From Eleusine coracana subsp. coracana (Eukaryota; Streptophyta; Magnoliopsida; Poales; Poaceae): a DNA stretch of 64,000 nt. A model generated the notes under the pieces. That model was given only the letters and a program-made list of their open reading frames with translations. It was not told the origin of the DNA and did no database searches. The position numbers and the translations under genes are program-made. Location of the stretch: positions 36,746,342-36,810,341 of the forward strand of contig CM064434.1 of assembly GCA_032690845.1 (NCBI GenBank), written 5' to 3'. Of the stretch, positions 33,620 to 44,466 are shown piece by piece (the first letter of the stretch is position 1; the number at the start of each line of letters is the position of its first letter).

Positions 33620-36600
33620 TGTCACAACCAGTTTTAAAGACAAAACCAAGTGCTTATCATAGGTGTGCCCAGGAACAAGTTTCACACATATCGACAGTAT
33701 AACCAATATCATTAATAAAGCATACCATTATTACATAAACAATTGTCTTTGAAAACTAGATCGACTCTCTCAATTAATAATAGCGAAAAACACCATAACA
33801 CCGTAGGCAATCGACTGGGGGCACGCTCACCTAGTAGTAGTCTCCATCGATGTAGTCCATCTCTCCATCCTTTGAGCAGCAGTTTATAGTACAACAACAA
33901 GGGAAATAGCAAGGGTGAGCACATGCCGTACTCAGCAAGTGGGGGAAAATATGACATGCAAGCTTAATAGAAGAAAGGCTAACACAATGGTTCATTTGCA
34001 TAAATGAGCGCTACACCTAAGACCATTTGAATAGCACTCCTATTTACTAAGTGAAAAGTTCTCCCAAGTTATCTCATCTATCCAACACTAGAGTTTACAC
34101 CACCTATAGCCAACCATGGGTTAAACCACCCATAAGAAACCACAATACAGGTTACACCGCCTGTAGCAAACCATGGGTTAAACCACCCAAACCAAACTTG
34201 GCTACCCACCAAGTTCACCCGTAAACAACCCGCTAATCATGTGAAAGGTCCATGCCGCTCGTGACCGTGAGCACGGCTGTTATAACAGTTTTACACTCTG
34301 TAGAGGTTGCACAACTTTACCCATAGGTTGGTGATTCTGTCACCCATTAGTGACTGAAGTCTCCATGTTGCCCAAATCACACTACCGTAGGTGTGAGGCC
34401 AAGAGATCATAACATGGTCTTGCAAAGAGCTTCCCAGCTTGCAAACAATCCACGCTAAGGTTTTACCACTGCGGAAATTAACCGTTCTTACAGAAGCCCC
34501 CTCTAGCGCCGTGGCTAGGAGTAAACCGTCAATCGCTTGAGTTCGAGAGTAAACCGTCCCGTCCTCATCCTCAACTGCCCATAAAACTGGGAACATATCT
34601 TGATAATCAACCAAGCCTACCCATATCAGACCTGTGCTTTGCGTTGTTTTCCTGCGTACACGTTCCACGAACCTACTCTTGTGATCCCAAGCAGGTACCA
34701 CCACAATCCCATAGTACTATATCGAGTACACATGCATACCCGCACCATCATCATCATCCTCCTCACCCTAGGTTCCATGTTGCCAAAAAAGGATTACCTT
34801 ATGTCCAAGTGAGCCACTAGTCAAGATTAATATTAGACACTTCCATTCCCGACATAGCAAACTAAGCATGACGTACCCATGCTAGTACACTACACCAAAA
34901 ACCCAGGCGACAAGGAATAATATGGAACAGGATATGACACATGGGATTCAATATTAACAAGCATGCATATAGATAGAGAAAATGTAAAACATAGGTTCAA
35001 TATGCGTCAAGGACACTTGCATGGTTCCCTTTGCTGCTGCTCAAAGTCTTCAAGATGGAGATCCCGGAAGTTCTCTAACACCGGTTCGTCTACTCAACGT
35101 CACACCGGAAACACAAGCATACAAACAAACTAAGAAACACAACATCACATAGGAAACAACAATGAAAACACTACTATGAAAAAGTACACATTGCTATGAT
35201 CGCGTGAGCGCAAGAATTGCCTCAATCCGAGCTACGAGTAAAAAGTTACGGAGATTTGAAGTTCCAGGGGCTAAAACATTAAAAACAGAAATGTCAGGGA
35301 CCTAAATGTAATTTTAGAAAAGTATAAGGGCTAAACTATAAAATCTACATATCAAATATAATTTATGAAAATTCTAGGGAAAAAATGTAATTTATAAAAA
35401 GTTCAATGACTAAACTATAAAAAGTGAGGACTAAAACATAATTACTAATAAGTACAGGGGCCTAAGTGTAAAATGCCTAGCCTAAATTATTACTTACAAA
35501 AATTTAGGGCTAAAATAAAATTTCTAGAAGGTACAGGGTTGTTTTTGTAAAATTACATGATTAAAATATAATTAAAATTATGTACAGGGGTGTTTTAATA
35601 AAAATTTAGGCTTAAAATATTATTTAGAAAAAGTTTAAGGGCTTTTCTATAAAAATTACAGTACTAAAAATAATTACATAAAAACTTAGGAGCTTAAATA
35701 TAATTTTATAAAGGTTTTGCAACAAATTTGGTGATAAAATGCAATAAAAATAAAGAGCAGGGGCCTATTTGTAAAATATGCATTTACCCAGGATTTAACT
35801 AACTAAATTAAACCCTAAATCCCGTGGATCGGGTCCATGGATCATGTGGACCAGGGTTGACCCATGGTCCATGGGTCCACCATGGATCATCGTGGAGGTG
35901 GCCATGGGTGGCCTCCCGGAGCTCGCAGGTAGCTCACCGGTAGCTCTAGTGGGTGACGGCAACGACGCGGCGTCCCGCGGCGGATGATGTAGATATGGCC
36001 CGATCTTCCGAGAGGTAAGGGGATAAACTCGAATTTTGGGAACTCGGCGTCGACGACCCGGCTTGAATCAGTCACGATCCAACCCCGCAACCGTTACACC
36101 AAGCACAACTTGATTGTTCCTGCAAGCGAAATCGAGAACACAAGCAAGAGAGGATAAACACGTAATCTGAAATTGCAAATATGGATGAAGCAAATCACAA
36201 GAAAAAGTTCAAGCTCTGAACACAAAAGGACTAATCGCCACAGTGGTGTAGAACAAGAACAGGGGCCCTGGATTACTGTAAAAGGACTTGTCGCCACAGT
36301 TACAATAATTCGATCAAGTTTCTCTCTGGAAAACTGAACTAAACAAAACCCCAAACTAAAAGACGATGGCTACTGAGTTTATGTAGGAACCAGGGATGTC
36401 CTAGGGTTGGGGCGACCAGGGGGGCACCCACAACATGGGCTTAAGGCCCGACATGATACATGGCCAAGTTGGCCCAAAATAGGTGGTGCAGCACCTTGTC
36501 ATGGTCACATATTATGACTCACGACCCTTCTGGAGCTAGGACCAGAAACAAAATGACGGCATCATCGTCCCCTTTCCAACGCATCAAAGAACTCCTCGTT

Positions 36601-37402
36601 TGTACGTCGGATGTGGGAGATATCATCAAAACCGTGAAGGGGTGTCGTCTGAATCCGAGACGAACGCGGCGACCATGTTGGTGACGACTTGTAACTTGGG
36701 GAAGGCCATGATATGCGTGTATCCAGCATGGTGATGTCCTCATCAGCGGAGACGGTGATGACGAGCAGCGGTGGGATTTGCGGCGGCAACGATGAAGCAC
36801 GGAGAGGCAGCAGGGGTAGGGGGTGCAGAAAGGGCGTGGGGCGCGCGGGTCCCACCCTTTTATAGGGGCACAGGCCCCTAGGCGGTGGCATGCTGAGGGA
36901 GCGGCGGCGGTGTGGGCGCGGCTAGGGTTTCGGGCGCGCGGGCGAGGCCTTGGTGAGTTGGGCCGGGGCAGGCCGGGGTGGCTGGGCTGCATGGGTGAGG
37001 TGGGCTGGCGGGGCGTTCTGGCCCAACCGGGAGGGAGAAGGAGGAGGGGGAGAGAAGGGGAAAAGAGGTGGGCCTTGGGTGGCTTCGGCCCAAGTGAGAA
37101 GAGAGGGGGAGAGGAGGAGCTTGGCCTATGCGGGGGAAGAGGGAAGAGAGGGGGAAGGGGAAAACTAGGCCGGGGAAGAAATTCGGCCCAAATGCCAAGA
37201 GGGCTCTGCCCTTTTCTATTTCTAATTCTATTTCTAAAACAAATCTAAAATGATTTCTAATCGGATTTAAAAAATAAGTTTTTACACAATAAAATCCTAA
37301 TGCAACTATTCAACATGAATGCATCCAACAAATAGTTAAAAGTAACCTATATTTAATTATTTTCTTTAGAAAAATAGTTCTTTTTCTTAGCAATATATTA
37401 TA
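33620..37402 (-). repeat. 5' LTR of the gag-protease element, with insertion and 5'-end deletion
   Basis: Parallels 27589-30635 throughout but differs in two ways. A 761-bp CRM-type solo LTR sits at 35985-36745. The first roughly 65-70 bases of the LTR (minus-strand TGTAACACCC onward) are missing, leaving an abrupt start at 37402, although the target duplication beside it is intact. Confidence 0.88.
35985..36745 (-). mobile_element. Solo LTR of a CRM-type element
   Basis: 761 bp. On the minus strand it starts TGATGAGGACATCACC (36745) and ends GGAAGATCGGGCC...CTACATCA (35985), flanked by an exact GCGGA duplication (35980-35984 and 36746-36750). It is absent from the partner LTR near 30060. 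Its ends match the CRM LTRs at 6629/13513 (TGATGAGGACAT; GGAAGATCGGG), but length and interior differ, so it comes from another CRM-like family. The interior has a CAACCCTAGG-to-CTACATAAAC stretch that may hold its TATA-like region. Confidence 0.88.
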
Positions 37403-38117
37403 GTCATTAAGGGTGTAGCCAAGAAAGATGCCATCAGAAGATCTAGACTCAAACTTATCAAGATTGCCACGCTTGAGAATGAAGCACTTGCAACCAAAGG
37501 CATGCAAATGAGAAATAGATGGCTTCCTCCCAAAACGTAGCTCATAGGAAGTCACATTAAGAATTGAGCACAATAAAATCAGATTGCAAACATAGCAAGC
37601 AGTGCTAATGGCCTTAGCCCAGAACCGCCTCGGAGTCCTATGCTCATCAAGCATCATCCGGGCCATTTCCACCAAGGTTCTGTTCTTTCTTTTGACCACA
37701 CCATTCTACTGAGGAATACGAGGTGCTAAAAAACTGATGCTCAATACCATGCTCAAGATAAAAGGCATCAAAGGAGGAGTTCTTGAACTTGGTGCCATTA
37801 TCACTACGGATTGCTCGTAATGCACCAGAGAGTTCCTTGAACAACCTCAAAGCTAAGCTCCAAAAGTGATGAAACAGTTCATCCTTGCTCTCAAGAAAGT
37901 AAACCCATGAGTAGCGAGAGTAGTCATCAACAATCACAAGAACATACCACTTCCCACCCGCCGAACGAACCCGAGAAGGACCAACAGTGTCCATGTGAAG
38001 CAACTCTCCAAGATGTTCAGTCATCACCAGATTGATTGGTGGATGAGAAGCGGCAATCATTTTCCCATGAAAACAAGGAGCACAAACCAAATCCTTATCA
38101 AATTTGAGCTTAGGCAA
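37403..38117 (-). pseudogene. SIRE-A integrase
   Basis: The zinc domain has WHRRLGYMNFDLLCRL (about 38180, just outside) and LVCAPCFHGKM (about 38080). The second His of HHCC is Tyr here. The core has LLHMDTVGPSRVRS and VLVIVDDYSRYSWVYFLESK, with Asp in AIRSDNGTKF (about 37800). The third acidic residue region is frameshifted near 37700 and resumes at KRKNRTLVEMARMML. It ends KFESRSSDGIFLGYTLND at the Gypsy insertion. Inactive through the frameshift and the His change. Confidence 0.87.
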
Positions 38118-38650
38118 TCCTCAGATCAAGCCTAGGCCACTCAAGCGACATAACAAGTCAAAGTTCATGTAACCTAGTCTCCTATGCCATTTCCAGAGCT
38201 CAAAAGAAGATTGAGCAAACAAGCACTTTTGAGAACCAAGAGAATCAGCAAAATCAGCCTGAAAAATATTCCCAATGCTAGAAATCCCACAAACCAAATA
38301 GCCATTTGAATCAAGAACACAAGAAGCATTTTTCTTAGAGCGCACTTCCAAACCAACATCAAGTAGCAGAGAAACAGAGAGGAGATTGTACTTGAGATGC
38401 TCAACCAAACCAACATCCTTGAGAGTAAATTTTTCATTTACCTTTACCGCACCTCTTGCCTTCACTCTCCCTCTCTTGTCATCTCCAAAGGTCACATACT
38501 CCCGGCCCTTCAAGGGAGTGAGACTAGAGAACCACTTCGCATGTCCGATCATGTAGCGCAAACACCGGGAGTCCATTATCCACTTGTTCTCCAGGCCTCC
38601 ACTTGCTGCCTACAAAGAACGAGAAGGAAAAGTCGATGGCTCAGTGCTGG
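38118..38650 (-). pseudogene. SIRE-A protease and start of integrase
   Basis: The Copia protease motif reads MDSRCLRYMIGHAKWFSSL (38576 on). The usual active-site DSG is DSR, the Ser after Cys is Leu, and the His before Met is Tyr. It continues REYVTFGDDKRGRVKARG and LKYNLLSVSLLLDVGLEV, ending WKWHRRLGYM, the start of integrase. The active-site change alone would abolish proteolysis. Confidence 0.85.
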
Positions 38651-39662
38651 GGTTAGTCAAAAAAGCATTTGAGAATCCAGCACTTCACCATACGACCGGT
38701 AGTAATCATCACAGTTCTTTGCACATTGTCATTTGAACGTATGGGACAAGAACCACGATGGGGAAAACTTGGCCCATCAAAGCGTCTTGACTCAAACCTG
38801 GGGTTGTGAGGATAGAAATCATCTGTGTGAAAACCAAATCCACGCAAGCGACACTCACCACGATGGGGAAAACATGGGGTGCCAAAGCGCTGCTGCGTAA
38901 AGCCTCTGTTTTGTGAATCAAAGCCATATTAGGGATGACCCTGTCCACGATAGGCATGAGAAAGCGAGGCTGAAAACCATCAAAATCATCATGATGCACA
39001 TTCCTAGTTAACTCAGCTTGCATCCTCTCAATCCTCTTGCGCCAATAATAGTACTCGTCCAAGTGACCCTTACAGCCACAAAACATGCAAATGTAGACAT
39101 TCTCATGTTTAGGCTTTGTTTGCACATGAGGTTTGGGTTTTGGCTTCTCTGTTTGCTTTGGGTTGAAGGAGGGTTTGGGGTTTGGTGGATAGTATGTGTC
39201 AGTGGGTTTGATGGATTGTTCCTCATCCTTGTAGCTATAGTTAGGCACAAACTTACCCACATTTTCATTCTCTTTGTCACACCTCTCAAATCCCAAGCCC
39301 AAGTTGGAGGTTGACCTACTAGCACTCTCTTTGACTCTTGCCAAGTCACTCTCAATCTTCTCCTCAGTCACTAGGGTTATTTGGAGCCTAGAGATAAGAT
39401 AGTCATCTTCTTGAACTAGGACTTTGTTTTCCTCCCTAGTGATTACAAGCTTGTCCTTAAGAGAGACATATACTTCACATGGTGGTGGATGGACCTTAGA
39501 GCGAGTCTCAATGAGTAGCTTGGACTCGAGCTCTTTGACTTTAAGGGTTTGAGCTTCCAACTCACTAGTGAGCTTGGGGCACTTGTGACATGCACCCAAA
39601 AGAGTTGGTTTAGCCTTGAACTCATCAAGCTCTTTAAGGGCACTCTCAAGCTGACTGGCAAC
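38651..39662 (-). pseudogene. SIRE-A gag-to-protease region
   Basis: Open for about 296 codons (39599-38709), starting GACHKCPKLTSELEAQTLKV. It holds a predicted coiled-coil segment (ELEAQTLKVKELESK), a Lys/Pro-rich linker and a second cysteine-containing motif FMFCGCKGH-like (CMFCGCKGHLDEYYY, about 39090). A second zinc finger after a coiled coil is typical of Sirevirus Gag. The last part repeats short tracts (PHVFPIVVSVACV and VFPIVVLVPYV), an internal duplication. Confidence 0.75.
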
Positions 39663-41102
39663 TTAAGCATGCACACTTTCCCTTTGTGCAAGATCATTCA
39701 TCACAACTTGATAAGACTCACACTCTACAGCAATGTCATCTTTAGTAAGCTTAGACCTAAGCAAAGTGATCTCATACTCAGTACTCTCCAACTTAGACTT
39801 AAGCTCTCTACTCTCACAAACAGCGCTGCGAAGCTTATCATCTTGCATGAGCAAAACATTGCGCAAATGATCAAGTTCAGAAGAGAGCTCATCAAGAGTG
39901 GGTGGTACCTCGCTTGTGTCGGAGTTGGATCTAGAGTCAGTGTTGTGGTCATTCTTTGCCATGAAGCAAAGCCCGGTGAAGTCATCCTTCCTCTTGACTC
40001 GTGGCTTTTCAACCTTCTCCTCCGAGCTTGTAAGGCCTTCGCTTGATGTGAGGTCGGCATTGCTGAAGGCGGCTACGCAGGCACGTGCAATGGCCTTGGT
40101 GAACTTCTTGGAGTTCTTGCCCTTCTTGTAGAAGCGGTTCTTCTTCTGCTTGAAGTCTTCAGTGTTGTTGTCGCAGTACCCGGCCCTCTTCTTCTTCTTG
40201 GGACAATCAGCAATGAAGTGTCTTGGATCACCGCACTCGAAGTAGGTTCTTGAACCACCTCCTCTTCTCTCCTTCCGGTTCTTGTAGAACTTCCTGAACT
40301 TCCTAGTGAGCAAGGACAGCTCCTTGTCAGGAATGCACTCCATCTGTTCATCAGAAGCTGCAACAAGACAAGACAGAACAAACTCCAAAGAAGACTTGTC
40401 AAGTGAGGGGTTAGTCCCATAAGAAGCACCACTATGATCACCCTTTTGAGAGCTAGAAAGCAAAGCCATGCTAGAAGTAGGATTAACATGATTAGGATGA
40501 GATTTTCTAGACAATTCATGAGATTTCAGCTTGCTATATAGTTGCTCACAGTTCAGGGCATTGAATTTAGCAGTTTCCTCTAACGCAGCAATTTTAACCC
40601 CCCAAACATTCTCATCAAGTGAATACATCAGCTGCTTAGATCTATCATTATCATTGTACACAAGGTTACCACAAGCCCGCAAGTTGCACACAATAGCCTC
40701 AAACCTATGAAAGGTGTCATCTAGTGACTCGCCATGTTTTTGTGCAAAGGTTTGGTGCTGTCTATTGTAAGAATCCTTATGTATAGACTTGACTTGATTG
40801 GTACCCTCGTGGTATGTGCAAAGCTTTTCCCAAATGGCATGTGCAGTATCAAGATGAGCAACATGGTCACGCTCATTCCTACCTAGAGCAAAAAGCAGGA
40901 TATTGATGACTTTTGAGTTGTTCTCATACCTGTTTAACTCACCTATTGGCGCGGTGTTGAAGTCAGCCGGTATGGACTAGTCTTTCTCAACAATCTCTCA
41001 AATTGCACATCCTTAGCTCAAGAGATAAGCCTTGGTCCTTGACTTCTAGCAGGGAAAGTCCTCTCCATCGAACATCCAGAGCTTGACTGCACACTTCTCC
41101 AT
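39663..41102 (-). pseudogene. gag: SIRE-A gag
   Basis: ATG at 41102 (MEKCAVKLWMFDGEDFP), followed by several early stops. The capsid-like domain contains NRYENNSKVINILLFALGRN (about 40910), WEKLCTYHEGTNQVK and HRFEAIVCNLRACGNLVYN. A zinc knuckle-like YFECGDPRHFIADCP (about 40230) has Tyr for its first Cys. A Lys-rich run and a long acidic coiled-coil region (ELSSELDHLRNVLLMQDDKL; ESRELKSKLESTEYEITLL) follow to 39663. Gag should form the particle; the coiled coil is a recognised Sirevirus trait. Confidence 0.85.
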
Positions 41103-41151
41103 GTCGCCTTCGGATCACAAAATCGATGAAGGTCAACTAGTGATCACACTA

Positions 41152-41164
41152 GCTCTGATACCAA
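41152..41164 (-). other. SIRE-A primer-binding site
   Basis: TTGGTATCAGAGC on the minus strand immediately after the 5' LTR end, initiator tRNA-Met type. Confidence 0.88.
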
Positions 41165-41291
41165 TTAAAGGACCGAGAAAGCGACCAGAGGGGGGTTGAA
41201 TGGGAGCCAATTAAAATTCTCCAAGAGAACTAGGCCTATATCCCAATTTCAAGCAAACCCAACTCTAAAGCAAGTCACCAAGGTTACACAC
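41165..41291 (-). repeat. SIRE-A 5' LTR, last 127 bp
   Basis: End of the LTR after the Athila insertion. The minus strand has AACCCCCCTCTGGTCGC and ends TCGGTCCTTTAA (terminal CA lost), the shared Sirevirus LTR end also seen in SIRE-D at 58712. The rest of this LTR is 51334-53084. Confidence 0.82.
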
Positions 41292-42818
41292 TGTTGATCA
41301 TAACTACGCACGCACTTACATACTGCAAGAGGACGATGTACGGTTGTAGCACTTTTTCCCTTGAATTGAGTATTCCAAGGTCTATCAAATCCACTGGGAC
41401 CTTAGGGATAATTAAACAAAGTTAATAGTAAAAGATCTAATCAAAGCTACTATCGAATTCAGGTTGCATGAGGGAAGACTGCCCAACGCAAAGGTGCGCT
41501 AGATGACAAATCTGTCATGGCGCCAATCAGCGCAAGTGCTGAGCCGATCGGCACACTGGTCAATCAGTCGTTGCGCCGATCGGTGCATATGTTGAGCCGA
41601 TCGGCACGCTGGTGGATCTAAGCCAAAGTGCACCTGATACCTTGTAAGCCTAAGCTGTTAAGTGAGTAGCCAAGTATCTACTAGTGAGATCATAACCAGA
41701 AAGTCTAATCCAACAACATCATAATGGATAATTACATGGATCAGTGAAAACCTATGATGTATAAGACCACCCTGCTTTCCGAGCAGCTCCTGATTTATCA
41801 CTGCTGAGAGAAAACCCTTAATCACGCGAGTATCTTACCCTACTCAACTATCCAATAGTGCTGTGCAGGCTTAGTTCTGTCATCGATAAACCACACTACT
41901 AGCATCATCAAGCAACCATAATCAATACAATGTCCGAATACTATCCTAATCACCACGATCAAGATAATATCTACTTATTAGCCTAGAACTAAGCAATTGG
42001 AATATGCACATGCATGATTATAGAATCAAGATAGACAAATCACCAAAACCATCATCAACATATTCAATCACCCTTGAGATACATAGAGTAAGATTCATCC
42101 CTGTCGAGATGGCCTACCTTGATGGATCAACTCTTAACACCAATGGTTCTTGAAACTCAACTAGAGATCTATTCCAACGGGGCAAGCGCCGGTGGCTCTA
42201 ACTCACGGATCTGTTGTCCCTCTGTCGCCTCTGCCTCTACCTTTACCGAGACCAGGGTTAACAAGTATTTATAGAGGTTCTACTCTTAGAGGACTCAGTT
42301 TCTAGCAAATAAGGGGGTTGCGCCAATTGGCGCAGGATTGTGCCGATCGACGCAAGCCATATCTTCTCTGGTTTCTCCTCCGAGTCGGTTCTTCTACCTT
42401 CCACAGCTGCCATCTGGGCGTTTTCCTTCAAGATAAAGTCTTGTACTGCACGTTGAGATCTTGAAGTTCCATAAATCTTCTAGGCAAATATCTTCAAGTG
42501 TCTTGCGCAGATAAACTTACATAAACATGTGGAATGGGCCTCGATCACTTCCGTGGGCCAAAACACCCTTGCGCCGACCGGCTCATGCACTGCGCCGATC
42601 GGCGCACTGGGCTTCTTTAGTGATTTTCATCGGTTCTGGATTCCTGTCCTCTCCAACATCACTTTAATCGCCAATTTTACTTGTTTCTGCAATAATGCTC
42701 CAAAACAACACATATACAAATATATAGGCAATATCATAGGTAAATGACCTAAATTAGTATCAATTATGCTCTAATTGGGGTAATATTCACATATAAACGG
42801 GGCACTTGGGGAGTGCCA
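41292..42818 (-). repeat. Athila 3' LTR
   Basis: 1527 bp, minus strand TGGCACTCCCC to ATGATCAACA. Closely similar to 49838-51333. Contains at least eight copies of the GCCGATCGGC-type palindrome, near 41519-41608, 42319-42354 and 42570-42606. A TATA-like stretch (minus TATAAATACTTG, about 42265) lies upstream of one group. Confidence 0.88.
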
Positions 42819-44466
42819 ATAGTTCGCCCACACTTAAACCTTTGCTCGTCCCGAGTAAAGTAAAAGAAAGAAAAATCAAATAATATACTCTTTCTATCAT
42901 AAAAGATATCTCAAATCAGCAAATGTTGAGCATTGTTCTATTGTGGTGTATTTCATATTGGTATTCAGCAAAATAGTTCAAATATGGGCATAAAGCTTAA
43001 TTTTTCTCCCCAAAGCAATAATTCATGTCTAACTCACAAATTATAACTTTTCCACTCATTTAAGTCACTCAAAAGATTGTTGTGAACATAAAGAATCTAT
43101 CTTCCAAATAATCCAAGGCAACAACTCATCTTTCAAATCACTCAACCTATATTCTACATCATAATGATCAAATAATATTTGTGTAAGGCTTATATGAGTA
43201 GCTAGGTGAGGTAGCTCAAGGATTGCAAACATAAATTAACAATATATTATAAAGCTAGGAGATTATTCTTCGTTGGAATTATAGAACTTTATCAAGATGG
43301 CCATTAAGAAAAAAATTTAAGAAAAGGACTTACACTTTGAATATGTGGACACGCGCATAGCAAAAATTTGATCTTGGAAGAAAAAGAACTCCCATTATCA
43401 GATTGCACATGGTTGGAATGATTCATGGCTATATTAGAATGAATTTCGAGAATAAGCATGTCATATACCATCCCCCCACACTTCAAATTTTGCTAGTCCC
43501 TTAGCAAACAACAGAGCTTTATCCTTTTTGCGTTTTTTCTTCTTCTGTTTTTTTTCTCTCCCTTTTTTATTTTGCTCTCTGTCGCACCGATCAGCTCAAT
43601 GTGCGCTAATCGGCTCTCAACCCAAATTCACCAACATTTGTTGGTATTTGATTCCTCTGGCTTCAACAATTATTCAAGAATTAAATATAGCTAGAAATAT
43701 AGGATGTGGTCAAGGAATGATACTCAACAAGATATTTTGGGTTTATGTAGGATACTCAACGGAATTGAATTTTTGCATGTAATTCAAGGCTAGAAAAAGA
43801 TACACAAAGATTTGCCATCTTAGTAAAGTTCATACCAAAAAGAATTAAATCCTAACCGAACTCAACCATCAATTTAATGTTCATCTACTTATCAAAGGTT
43901 CATGAGAATTGCTCAAAATATGGCATTAGTAAGTAAGGATCTTCAAAAGAATAAATGTCAAAGTTCAGAACATGAAAATTTATTTATGAAAAGATTGGTA
44001 CTAAGTTATCATCACAAATTGGACAATACAAATGAAGCACATGGGTACTCAAAATTGCTGCACATAAGACATATTTGTCGAATGATCATTAAGTGTACAA
44101 AGTTTTTATTCAATGCTCAATATTATTTGATCTTCATTGGTACTTTTCAAGAAAGAATAGATAATTCAATTCTCTAAAAGAACATAACTGCCACCATTAT
44201 ATTAAGATCGAGACTTGAATATATGGTGATGATTTTTGCACACACTTACATAGAAACAAAATCACTATTAACTACTACTAACACAATCGCATAAAAATAA
44301 ACTTACTACTAGCTACTACTAGCACACTTGCATAAAAGTAAACACACCCGATACATGGTTTCCCAACCCGCTCACACACACATAAGCAAATAAATAAAAA
44401 GATTGCAAAAAACAAGAAAGAAAACGCAAACCGGGAAACCGATACATGTGCCAATTCATAGGCACT
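42819..44466 (-). other. Athila 3' noncoding region
   Basis: Between the env-position ORF and the 3' LTR. The minus strand has a purine-rich stretch (AAAGGTTTAAGTGTGGGCGA, 42824-42845) next to the LTR, the likely polypurine tract. A CGCACCGATCAGC / GCGCTAATCGGC pair of the palindrome motif lies near 43585-43615. Otherwise AT-rich with no protein-like frame. Confidence 0.6.

Larger units (their letters stand above)
27589..37402 (-). mobile_element. Non-autonomous Ty3/Gypsy element (gag-protease only) inserted in SIRE-A
   Basis: LTRs lie at 27589-30635 (3') and 33620-37402 (5'), with primer site 33603-33615 and a polypurine tract next to 30635. The 5-bp duplication GTCAT is exact at 27584-27588 and 37403-37407. 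The 3-kb interior encodes an upstream coiled-coil ORF, gag with a zinc knuckle, and protease. There is no RT, RNase H or integrase, so it must have depended on a partner element. Its protease and gag resemble long-LTR chromoviruses (Tekay/Retand type) by motif. The insertion split SIRE-A between integrase and RT. Confidence 0.88.

Noticed and set aside
39549..40131. Plus-strand frames over SIRE-A gag
   Set aside because: Shadows of the minus-strand gag, which has the zinc knuckle and coiled-coil sequence.
41519..41608. CRISPR-like array: repeated palindromes with variable spacing
   Set aside because: Plant nuclear DNA, irregular spacers, degenerate copies, no cas genes. They belong to the Athila LTR motif set.
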